64,000 nucleotides of DNA, from contig NC_049981.1 of assembly GCF_000003815.2 (NCBI RefSeq), positions 24,381,675-24,445,674 of the forward strand, read 5' to 3'. The notes under the pieces are model-generated. The model was not told the DNA's origin and searched no databases. It saw only the letters and a program-made list of their open reading frames with translations. Source of the DNA: Branchiostoma floridae. Taxonomy: Eukaryota > Chordata > Leptocardii > Amphioxiformes > Branchiostomatidae. Shown in pieces: positions 49,388 through 60,135 of this stretch (positions are counted from its first letter, which is position 1; each line of letters begins with the position of its first letter). The position numbers and the translations under genes are program-made.

Positions 49388-51536
49388 TCTGTTACCTTAA
49401 CGCAGTCACGCACAGCTGGAGATTAGCTTCTTGGTTACAAAATCCTTTGGTCAATAATCGGAATGTTCGTGGAAGGAGAATATCGGGGATTTTACTGATA
49501 AGAATTGTTCAGAGAAAAAAAATCTTGCTGCTATCAAAGACAAAGCTCTAGCTAACTTGCAACTGATTCTATATAAAGTACTCAACTGTAAACGTTTTAT
49601 CTGCCAGCCTTAGCAAAGTCAATGGTCAAACCTGGTGACGGATTGAGTTGAATGGAACCAGTCGAGGAAAGGGTACTCCTCCGCTAGGAAAACTTGCTGA
49701 CACGTTGCTCAACACAATCTTCGTGTAATATTTGTCAACGCAAAGGTGTCGCAACGTTGCTTCCTCTAAACGCGTGGTCACAATCGTCCGGCGATCTTGT
49801 TCTCGTAGGAGTAAGGCTTTGACTGAACTCGACAGTTGTACAACAGCCGTCACACCCACCACGTCGCAAGACTCAGTTTGACAGACGCTCGGCAGCGAAT
49901 GTTACCGGTTCCTGACACAAGATGATTTATATACTCACTTCTATGCGAGGGGGTGAACTAGGGAAGAAATTACGTAAGCGGATTTTTCCATTACTATCAG
50001 ATTAATAGGAAAATTGACAGCAAACTAGCGCCAAAAGCATGCTAATGGTATTTTCATTATAAAGCCCTCCTAGTCGCCGTTTGCACAGCTGCTATATATA
50101 TGCACATTTATATATCAGTTTACTAAAGTAATGATATCACAATATATAGATGACGACTAGGTAAACAGACAAACCGACACCTTAATGTAAAGGATGAAAG
50201 ATGAAATATGTACATCAAATTCGACTACAAATTTGTGACCGGAAAAAGGAAACTATATGGTTAATGGATGCCGCAGACAAAAATTACGTAACCAAGTGCT
50301 AGGAGAATTTTGAGATTATCATCATATGACTATAAGAATTACCGCTGGGGTCCTTTGATGTCTATAGATTATATTTGTCACTGAGTTCAGCAAACAAACA
50401 ATGAAAATATATGATTTAATTGCAAATATTCTCTTCAATCATCAAATTACATCCTGTTTTCCGAAATAATCATTGCGGAAGGAAAATGATGCTAATGATC
50501 AAGTTTTACAATTACAACAGGAGGTTGTTTATTTTTCAGTATTAAATTTCAACAAAAACAACATTAGCATGTTTTGTTACTTCGCCCCCAAACCATGCTG
50601 TAAGCTTTCAAATTTGCGTGGTGGAATTATGTACAAGGTTTTCTTGGTAACCTCTCATCGCGAACTTAAAACGAACACGAAATATGCTATTTTGTATCCT
50701 AGATCCTGCCCGCCCACCCCTTTAGAGTGAGATTCTGATAGATAGTATTGAATATCGGGGTATTATATACTGTTAAGGGATTGCAGTGGAAGATGAACTA
50801 CATTATATGTCAATATTCATATTAAAATTTTGAAAGAAAAAAAACATTATACCAAACTTTCCAAAGCCTTTCTCACCTTACCGACCAACAAAAAACAATC
50901 TTCTTGCTTAGGTCTTCCAACCACTTCATGTATGACAATTCATCTCCCACTGCCTGCGGAAAAGAAGTCTAACCCATGAAATAGCTTAAGTAGCATTAGA
51001 TTTAGATTAAACGTACGCGTTATTTCCCTTTTGATTTATTTATAAATCTCATTTTTCTTCTCTGTTAAGTATACAGTTATGTATACCACCGCTTTATTTT
51101 GTTTGCAATTAGCCCTCGGGCATCAACGTGCAATAAAGATTAATATCATCAGAAAGTTCATTTGCAAGTTTATGCCCATAGGCTAATTGCAAGTACATGG
51201 TACAAACAAGATAGGGAATTATAATGTAACAATGAACTGTGATAAATATTTATACAAAGAGACTACTGGAATACTGGTGTTGCCTATATCTAGATAGGTT
51301 GGGTTTGATCTTATTTATAAGCAGAGGAAGACCATTCTCCTATGCAGAGGGACCACAGTCGTGTCAAAACTTCCTGTGTTAAGGTAATGCCGTTGGGGAC
51401 CGGGCGTTAGGAGGATGAGGAAGACAAATAGTGCCACTTTTTCTACAATTAGTGGCTTTTGTAATTCTAAGAGGAAAGGCGCTTTCTGTTTGTCTTTAAA
51501 TGTGGGAAAGCTGGAATATAATTGTGATTTCTTTAT
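49388..51536. other. Region upstream of the GPCR
   Basis: Includes the GPCR 5' flank (49388 to about 49950). The rest, to the LINE fragment, is AT-rich with no recognised gene. Confidence 0.4.
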
Positions 51537-51668
51537 ACAATGTGGTTCTTTTCGGTGTGGTTAAATGAACACTTAGAAATTAAATGTGCTTCGTCCTCCA
51601 CTGCTTTAGGTCCACAGTATTTACAAATTCTTTCGCACACTGGTAATCTCTTATATGGATTACCTCAC
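51537..51668 (-). mobile_element. LINE reverse-transcriptase C-terminal fragment
   Basis: On the minus strand it encodes GNPYKRLPVCERICKYCG, then VEDEAHLISKCSFNH. This is the cysteine/histidine motif (C..C, VEDE.H, C) that follows reverse transcriptase in many non-LTR elements. The upstream minus frame is shifted. The 136-codon plus-strand frame over this place is a shadow. Confidence 0.65.
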
Positions 51669-53317
51669 ATAGAGATATCAGTCCGTCTTGTAAAATATTG
51701 GCTACATTCGACACAAATGAACTTTGATACACATCCATTGCAAATAGACGCACTTTCGTTACAGCACAACTTTGCTACAAATGGTCGTCGAAAAAATTGT
51801 TACAGCTTGTCAAAGAAATACTTGACAGTAATGGATACTCATATCTATTGTGCACAGATAACTCACTATGTGACCCTGACTTTTATTATTATTCCTGTTC
51901 TGTCCGCTTTTATCAACCATGCCGCTTACGCTAGACAACTGAGACCGTAAAATATCCTGGTTTCGTGCGATTTGCCATAAATGTGTTTGTGTTTGTTTCA
52001 ACCGAGAACTTGAAACCACTCGAACACTATATCTACCACGAAATAAGAGTTGATGACAATTGCCGTCTAAAAGCTTCACTAGACAGCACAAAGTTCTTAT
52101 GACCGTCGCATGCGCAGCACAGACAGTTTCCATACACAGTTGGTATTGCCCTTTTTCTGGTTATAACGTACTGTTTTTTTTTCTTATACACAAACACCGA
52201 TCCCCCAGTTGTCGGAATGAATAACTCACTGATCGGCTATCAAACAGGTCTGTGAAGCACAACAGAATAGGGATATCAAGCTTTTGTGTTGGTCTTAATC
52301 AAGCCACAGCAAGTAAATTTATGGATAACACCCTTTGCAGACTCCAAATTGAATGAGAGAGGGCGAAAAGAACACGATGGTTAAAAAAAACATTTAGAAT
52401 TGATAAATAGACACCATGATCTTTGTAACAAGAATGTACACTAAACAAAGTTTTGAAGCCAAACAAATGCAGGATCAGGCTTTGTTTCACTTTTTTCTAT
52501 ACCAACCGGTACATCCTTTTGCCCAATTTCTTATTATGTCATTCATTTTCCCTTCATCTTCCATACGGCCGGATAAAATGAAGAAGAAAATGCGCCGCTC
52601 ACAGTCACAGTACAGTATTTATCCGATGACGTAGGCACCGGGTAAAAAAGTAGTGCGGCCGAAATCTGGAAGCGCCTGTGAACACTGTAACGTGAAAGAC
52701 AGCGGGGGATGAGCTTTGCTATATGGTAGTATAAGAAGTCGACTTTCAGGTTGTAACGTTATGTGTAAGGTTATGATGTCTGTTTATTAGGTGTATGTAT
52801 GAATGCGCGTGACCTTTACAGCTGCCTGCCTCGGTGAGACGGCTGCAGTTCCGCATGGCCCCGCATGACCCAATTTCAAAGTGGGCGTCAAATTTTTTTA
52901 TAAAAAAAAAAAAACGATAACTTTTTTTTGCTTTCAGTTATTTTGTAGGTTATATCCTCGACTTCAACATATTGATTTGTCGCGCTTCAGAAGTGCACCC
53001 TGGTATGATTTTATCCGCGTCGATGTCAGTCACCTTGCCGTTTGTTTCACCGAATCGGGAGCTACTTTTCCTCTATCCCATAATACTCTGCAATTGTAAA
53101 GGTCATTTACCTCGTGTGTGGACACGGACACATGTGGAGACGACTTCACTCAAAAAATACCTGATAAAGTACAGTTTTGGGCACATTCTATTTGTGCTTT
53201 ACGCTTCAACCACTTCTTATTGTTGTTGTGACGCTGTCGTGGTTGTCAAAGGTTGGAAACGGGACTTGAGTCGGGAAAAATTGACGGAGAGGTCACAGTG
53301 AACCATAATTTGCCAAG
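51669..53317. other. Upstream of prohibitin
   Basis: Contains a diverged copy of one end of the 539-bp MITE family (starting 52302) and the presumed prohibitin promoter/5' UTR (about 52950-53317). No TATA box is evident. Confidence 0.4.
52302..52420. mobile_element. Diverged end of the 539-bp MITE family
   Basis: agccacagcaagtaaattta followed by tggataacaccctttgcaga matches the end of the element at 41735-42273 (inverted right end). The resemblance continues through gagagagggcgaaaagaac. I cannot see a matching second end. Confidence 0.6.
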
Positions 53318-56300
53318 ATGTCGGCCGCAGCTTCGAGGTTGTTCAACACCATCGGACGGATCGGGTTTGGGATCGCTGTAGTCGGCGGGGTGGTCAACAC
53401 GGCACTGTACAACGGTGAGAATTGCGTGAGAATACTACTAGACGGCATGTGGGGCCTTTAGATACGGATCACAGTCGAAAAAATGCCATTATGGTCCTTG
53501 TGTAACACCGTAAAAAATTATTTTCGTGTGGGGAGGGGGGCGTTTTTTTCTCCCCCTTGCATCATAACGCATCGCGCTTGCATGCGTAGATACACTTAGT
53601 TAAATGTGTCTAGACCTTATAAGCCAGTTCTTGTTTCTGAGGGAAAAAACACAACTTTGTGTTAATACTGTTGTTGGATAGAGCTGCACGGGCAGACTCC
53701 TGTGAGAGATTGCTCCTATTACGCAATTTACGATAACATAGATTAAGTTCTCAAAATGGTACGCAGGAGTGATTTAGATCAAAGCGTTGGTTAATTTCTT
53801 ATAAAGATACTGGTGTAATTCGCACAAGCGTACCATTTAGAGATGAGCCGAGGCAAGTCCGAGAGTGCGGACGTGCCAGTGTGTTCCCGTCCGTTGACAG
53901 TTGGGAACAGTCGTTGGCAAGTGACCAAATTCTCACAGGGCCTATGAAGTGAGTTTACTCGTGAGCTGCCAACTTGGTTTCCTTTTTTTTTTAAATATGC
54001 ATGTAATTCATATGCAATGGGATATTAATATGATATATAACCATCACGCCTGGTACCAATTTTCTTTGTATTAAAAGACAGCTGCTCATCTGTAATATCC
54101 TATTATGTTATAATTTTGCATGCTACAGTTGATGCTGGTCATCGGGCGGTCATCTTTGACCGCTTCACCGGAGTGAAGGAGTCCGTAAGCGGAGAGGGGA
54201 CACACTTCCTGATCCCCTGGGTACAGAGACCCATCATCTTCGACTGCAGGGCCAGACCTCGTAATATTCCCGTCATCACAGGAAGCAAAGGTAGAGTACC
54301 GGTATTTTCTGACATAGGGATATTTGATTTTGACAGCCTGCTTGCTATAACCATGTGCCTCCTCTCTTTTGTTTTCTCACACATCTATCGTGCAATTTTT
54401 CCATAGAAAAAAACCCTGATGTTTTAAGGTTGCCATCAGTAAACAACATCACCAAAATGAAATGCAAAATTTATGTATGGTTTAGGGAGAAAGAAAGCAA
54501 GATCTTTTATCCAGAAAACCAACCCTGTGACGTGATTGCCAAAGGTGGTCCAAAAAATCAGCTTGCATTCTTTAATATATAAGTTTAAACATCATCCTTG
54601 AAAAGAATGGATCAGTACACAACAGGAAAATATTTTGCCTGAAAAGCCCGGGAGATCCAAAGGACCTTTTAGACAGCAGGGCTCGAAATTCATTTTTGGG
54701 ATTAAGTGCACTGGTGCACCCAGCTTAAAAAATTGGGTGCACCAAAAAATTTTTGGGTGCACGACTTAAATTCAAGTACAACTTATGGCAAAACTTAGCT
54801 ACAAGCTATCAAATTCTTAAACAAGTACCATGACAGAAATTTTTATTATCTTTCTAACACTTAGATGTCAAGAATATTATGTATACTAGTATACTTTGAT
54901 ATCTGTACATACATAAACATAAGAAAATAATTGGGTGCACCCTGTGCACCCACAGCTTCAATTTTGGGTGCACCTGCACCCAGTATTTCGAGCCCTGGAC
55001 AGCAACACTGCTGGCATCCTCTGGGCTGTTTGAGGTCATTGACTCAAATGTAATACAAAATACAATATGTACAAATATCATATTGATAGGGCAGAGCAAC
55101 CCACTGTTCCTCATGAGGAATCTATTACCTTTTTCAGATCTCCAGAATGTGAACATCACCCTGCGAATCCTGTTCCGGCCGGTGGCAGCCTCCCTGCCCA
55201 AGTTGTACATGAGTCTGGGTACAGACTACGATGAGAGAGTGCTGCCTTCCATCACTAATGAAGTTCTCAAGGCTGTAGTTGTAAGTACAACATATCCATA
55301 GTCTTTAAATCAAAGGTAAAAATTGTTTCAATGCATAATGGCATTGTCATCAGAGTTGTTAACTATGAATCTAAAGCCTTAATAAAGATTGTGTTTAGCT
55401 AAAGAGTTATCCCATGTTGTGCTCCTTGGAAAGGCACTTAATTAGTCGATTTCCTTTTTTTTTTGGCTCTGGAGAAAATTAACACCTAAGTCTGGTCAAG
55501 AACACTCTATTGAATGGGCACGAAGTCGCATGCTTCATGCTACTAGTACCCCTGTACCCCTGTACTCCATCTTCATGGCTACCTTGTCCCCCCAGCGACC
55601 TGGAGGTCAAGGGACTACCGTAGGTAGGTAGGTAGTGATAATACCCCTGCAAACTGCAATTAGGGATGGCTGATATGATAGCCATTTTCTCATTATCTGC
55701 AGGCAGATTAACACCAGAGTTTACCATGCTCTATTGGAGGTCCCATTCCATGTCGAGCTTCCATGCCTCTATACATGTTTCTCTGTCGTAGTCCACTGGT
55801 AGTGGTCTGTGTTCAAATACCATACTTTTTTTGAAAGTGCTAAGTGCACTATTTAAAATGGTTTTGGATGAGTTTGCAGTCCATAACCTGTCCCATCCCT
55901 CTGTTTTGTGACAGACAAAAATTCCACAGCTTTACATATAAAAAAGTCTGAATTTCATTGCATGAAATTGCAAAAAAAGGATTTTTCTTATCTCAAAAGG
56001 ACAGATCGTCAACATGGGCTCCCAAGCAATGTGCGGTGCAGAAAAATAAAGCTCAACTCACAAGGCTACTGCACTGGTAAAGGGTATACTGCATGGTCAA
56101 AATATGGTTATTTATGTGAAGTATTCAGTAAAGGAACTGAACTGAACTGACTGCACCTATGTTTTCCAGGCACAGTTTGATGCCAGTGAGTTGATCACCC
56201 AGAGAGAGTTGGTGTCTCAGAAAGTATCAGAAGATTTGATGGAGAGGGCAGCACAGTTCGGACTTATCCTGGACGACATCTCACTTGTAAGTTGTTGAAC

Positions 56301-58594
56301 TTGAAGAGCACCACAAAATAGCAAATACACTCAATTTTGTGAAGTCAGAATCAATTAAACTACATGCAAGACATCTTAAATTTAAATATATGATTCTTTT
56401 TTTTTTATGAAGTAAAATGTTACTGCAACTGTAGAGTAGCTGTAATTTGTGAAGATAACTGGTTATTTTTATAAATTTTCAAGTACAATGCTGTGCAGGG
56501 TGCACACTTTACTAAAAAGACATTCAAAAATCAATTGTTTCATTTGATTGCATATTTTTAGTCCCCAATAGAAGGAATTCAGTTGCATTGTTTTGATCAA
56601 TGTATATTACTGCATTTTTAAAGATTTATAAAGTCTCCAAAACAGTTGCTTTTGTGTTCTACGTATACAGTCTAATTGCATATAAAAGCAATACGGGTGC
56701 ACCCTGCATATATAGATATGTTGTTTATGTTACCAATGGAGTGTTTTCCCATCAGACCCATCTGACCTTTGGCCGAGAGTTTACTTCAGCGGTTGAACAG
56801 AAACAGGTGGCGCAGCAGGAAGCGGAAAAGGCGCGGTTTGTCGTAGAAAAGGTAAGGTTGTCTCCATATTCCAATAGTGTCCAGAAGTAACACATATTTT
56901 TAACGTTTGCCTCCGATATTAGACCCATTTGACGTTTGGCCGAGAGTTCACCATTGCTGTTGAGCAGAAGCAGGTTGCCCAACAGGATGCTGAGAAGGCT
57001 AGATTTGTAGTAGAAAAGGTTTGTGCAATACATGTGTATAGATAAGATTGTACTGAGTGTTTCTGCTGGACAGGCTTGCCTCTCAAGGTATGTGCTGAAC
57101 TTGAGCATCTCCCAAACACTCCTGGGTTGAGAAAATCAATGCAGCCATAGTACCATAATCCATAACCCAACCACAAACATAGCCATCAAACTCTAACGTG
57201 CAGTTACAAGAGTGATGGACTAGGTTCAGAAGGTTAGAAAATACCGAACACTGTTAAAGATTGTGCAAGTTTCGGGCCTTCGGTACTCGAAACTGCTGTT
57301 TGAGATGCCCTGTAAGCCATTGGCCAGCAGAAACACTGATGTACATGTACCTGTGCCATTTGTTTTTGTCTTCCACCTATGTTTTGGCAGGAAAAATATA
57401 CCAGAACAGCAAACACTTTGGGGGGAAGCTCAGGAAAAGTTTATAGTAACAGTTTCATATTGTTCTTTCTCACATATAGGTGGGTCACTGGGTGGCGTTG
57501 TTTCAAGAAAAATAAGAATGGACAAACTTTGTTATTTCAGTCTTAACCCAGGGCATTTATTTATCAAGTTCTGTTTTTCTAAACAGGGTCTCACTAAGTG
57601 ACTAAACTCTGCATTTCAGGCCTTTCAGTAAAGAAGCCAACTCGTAATTAAGTGAATACGGGAATTTTAGTCAGAAACAGCTATCACTGATTTTCATGTT
57701 GCAACATTGATAGCATAATTGTACTCATCTTTTGGACTTGTTTTTTTTCTAGAGTACCGAGTATGACATTCCAGCCTCTGCATTTCATAGAAGACAACTT
57801 TCCCAGTTTGTTTGAAAAACAAAATCCTTTGACTACATTTCTGGTCTCATTGATGAGTTTCTTCTTCCCATAGACTTCTATGTTATAATTCGTGGTTTAA
57901 ATGGCATAATGAAGCTACGTGAAATTTCAGCAGATTTTTCATTCTATGTCGAGCACATTTACCCTTTATTGTGGGAAAAAATTGCCAACGTAAACTAGCC
58001 ATTGGAACTTTTTTTATAGCAATTACAAACTACGATTAGTCAATCCCCAAAAAAGGCACTTTTTCGCTGCTGGTGTACAACCGTACCACTCAGAACCCAC
58101 GACTGTGTACCTCCGACCTAGCGCGCAGCTGCAAAACTTTACCTGCTAATTTCTTCAGTTGCAGACAAGCTTTCACCAATCTAACTTTTGAGATCAGTTC
58201 CGCTGGCTGAAAGGGAATTTCTCACCGCTAAAAACATGCGTCCGTGCAGCCGTTTATTTTTTGGCTCGGATCTCTTTTAGGGTACTCACTCGGAGTAATA
58301 CATCAATGAGACCTTCTAATACCGAGGATAAATCTTTTGCCATGTCAAGATAATTTCAACATCCAACAATTTTTCCAGGCTGAGCAACAGAAGCTCGCCG
58401 CCATCATCATCGCAGAAGGCGACTCCAAAGCAGCGGAGCTTCTGGCGACAGAGTTTGCCAAGGCTGGCGACGGTCTGATCGAACTGCGTCGGCTGGAGGC
58501 TGCGGAAGATATCGCCCTGCAGCTCTCCCGATCACGCAACGTCGCGTACCTTCCTCCCGGACAGAACACCCTCCTGTCACTACCCACTAATTAA
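53318..58594 (+). CDS. PHB1: Prohibitin 1 with duplicated alternative exon
   Basis: Subunit of the ring complex with prohibitin 2 in the mitochondrial inner membrane, which stabilises inner-membrane proteins. Exons are 53318-53414, 54129-54290, 55138-55280, 56170-56286, then 56756-56851 or 56923-57018, then 58379-58594 (TAA). With one of the two 96-nt exons the protein has 276 residues, close to the usual 272. Residues 1-32 give the N-terminal hydrophobic anchor ([15 protein letters not shown]). The SPFH/band 7 domain follows ([18 protein letters not shown], then [16 protein letters not shown], then [13 protein letters not shown]). The C-terminal coiled coil spans HLTFGREFT to [15 protein letters not shown]. 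The 3' UTR is split: a donor follows the stop by one base and the next exon starts at 58857. AATAAA is at 59425-59430. Confidence 0.96.
54677..54997. mobile_element. 321-bp MITE in a prohibitin intron
   Basis: Perfect 13-bp terminal inverted repeats cagggctcgaaat / atttcgagccctg, flanked by the direct repeat gacag (54672-54676 and 54998-55002). The CAGGG start is hAT-like, although the visible duplication is 5 rather than 8 bases. The interior carries several gggtgcac motifs in both orientations. Confidence 0.8.
55413..55500 (+). mobile_element. Short SINE body fragment
   Basis: Contains gtgctccttggaaaggcact followed by a T-rich stretch and aattaacacctaag, resembling the body module of the tRNA-derived SINE copies. 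No head is visible. Followed by a short (TAGG)n run near 55620-55640. Confidence 0.35.
56756..57018 (+). repeat. PHB1: Tandem duplicated prohibitin exons, probably mutually exclusive
   Basis: Exon A (56756-56851) and exon B (56923-57018) are each 96 nt, phase 0 on both sides, with an AG acceptor and a GT donor. Both encode [20 protein letters not shown] followed by .[10 protein letters not shown]. They differ at two residues (Ser versus Ile, Glu versus Asp) but at about 16 synonymous bases, so both have been under protein-level constraint. The 71-base intron between them is short, which would disfavour joining A to B. Joining both would keep frame but double a coiled-coil segment. Confidence 0.88.
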
Positions 58595-58856
58595 GGTAAC
58601 ATTTTTTGAGTATCAAGTATCTTGATGAATGTATTCTGTAGTATGCTTCTTTAAGTACAATTTTGCCATTAATTTGATTAAAAAAAGGGATAATGCTAGT
58701 CTAAGTCCAAGGGTGAAATCATTGAGTGAATTTAATCAGAATATTATGATCCCAGACCTGTTTTCATCACTGAGTTTGTATTGATATATATCATTATATT
58801 GCTACTTGAAAGGTATTTTGATGGAAACATTACCTTTTTATGTTTGTTTTTTCCAG

Positions 58857-59445
58857 ATATATCTGAAATGCAGGGATTCCTGCAGTGACTTATGTTGAAG
58901 AGGAGTGGTACCACTGACAGAAGCTTTATACCCTGTCAGTCATCTGCTTGACAAATGTAGAAAATAGCAAGATAGTATTACTGGTAGTTGAATCCGTTTC
59001 TGCATCTTTGTGACATACATGAATAGTGTAGAATATGCGTAATTGATCATTACATCATCAACATGTCAGTATCTTAAATGATGTACAGGGTTATCACAAG
59101 TCCTTTGACAATATTCAACATTGACATTTTAAGGTTTGTAGGAACTTTGGGCTTTTTTTGTTTACGGAGTCAAACAATGTCAGATTTTGGGAAGTGAGAA
59201 AAAAGATGTTAGGGTAAAAAGATTGTACCAGAATCATTGAGAAACAGGAGTAAGAAATGAGGAAAAGAGAAGGATAGCAGAAAGCTCTTTGTTCCTTGCC
59301 ATTTAAAGTGACAAACATGCACATTAGAGTGGCCTGCAAGAAATTGTAAAATGTATGCACGGCAACCATTATGAAATATGTATCTTGTCACTGTCTCCTG
59401 TGAATACTACATTCTGTGTAATGTAATAAACAAAAGACCTTAAAA
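58857..59445 (+). other. PHB1: Prohibitin 3' UTR exon
   Basis: After acceptor ttttttccag at 58847-58856 the sequence has no open frame and runs to AATAAA at 59425-59430. The exon before it ends one base after the stop codon (58595). Confidence 0.55.
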
Positions 59446-59571
59446 GTAGTGGGTTGTTTCATGTTTTCCATGGTGTCTTCATGTATTCCGCACATTGTGC
59501 AAAATGTATGAATGGAAAAATGATGACAAAAATAGGAAGTAACTGACAGCAAAATTAATGCTGAAATGTAG

Positions 59572-59577
59572 TTTATT
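59572..59577 (-). terminator. Putative polyadenylation signal of the CHERP-like gene
   Basis: AATAAA on the minus strand about 560 bases past the CHERP-like stop codon. It faces the prohibitin signal about 145 bases away. Confidence 0.4.
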
Positions 59578-60135
59578 CTGTGCTAGTACTTGTTCAGCAA
59601 GCTGAATGTTCATGTATGTGGCTACACAAGACAAAGCTCTACATGACTTGTGAAGGTTCACTACACATTTTGACTTGTAGTACATAGCTTAACAAAGTTT
59701 GATGGATATGATAAGTATTTATATCAATGGTGAAAAACTACATTTCAGTATGTGGCTGGTCTGAAATGCTTTCCAATAGATAAGTGAGCTTATACTCCCA
59801 GAATGTTTCACCATGGCAGGTCGCTACAGAGAAATAGACAAGTCAAAGTATCCAATAATGAAAGCTGTATTATATCATAGCATCAGCAGAGTAACAAAGT
59901 ATCCTGGAATGAGGTCAGGTCCTGCAACAGAAAGGAACATCGCATTACTTTTCAGCAAGAGTGCTATTACACAGTATACAACATTCACTTCTTACATAAA
60001 GATGCCAAAATTAGATTTAGAAAAAAAAAACCAAACAATATATCATGCGTATGCATCAGAGATACACAAATCAATTCTAATCTACACTTCCAGCAGGATA
60101 TTTTGAACCCTGCTAACAATCCATATATCCAAGAC

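Noticed and set aside
51540-51950. 136-codon plus-strand frame
   Set aside because: Its left part is the complement of a LINE reverse-transcriptase tail on the minus strand.
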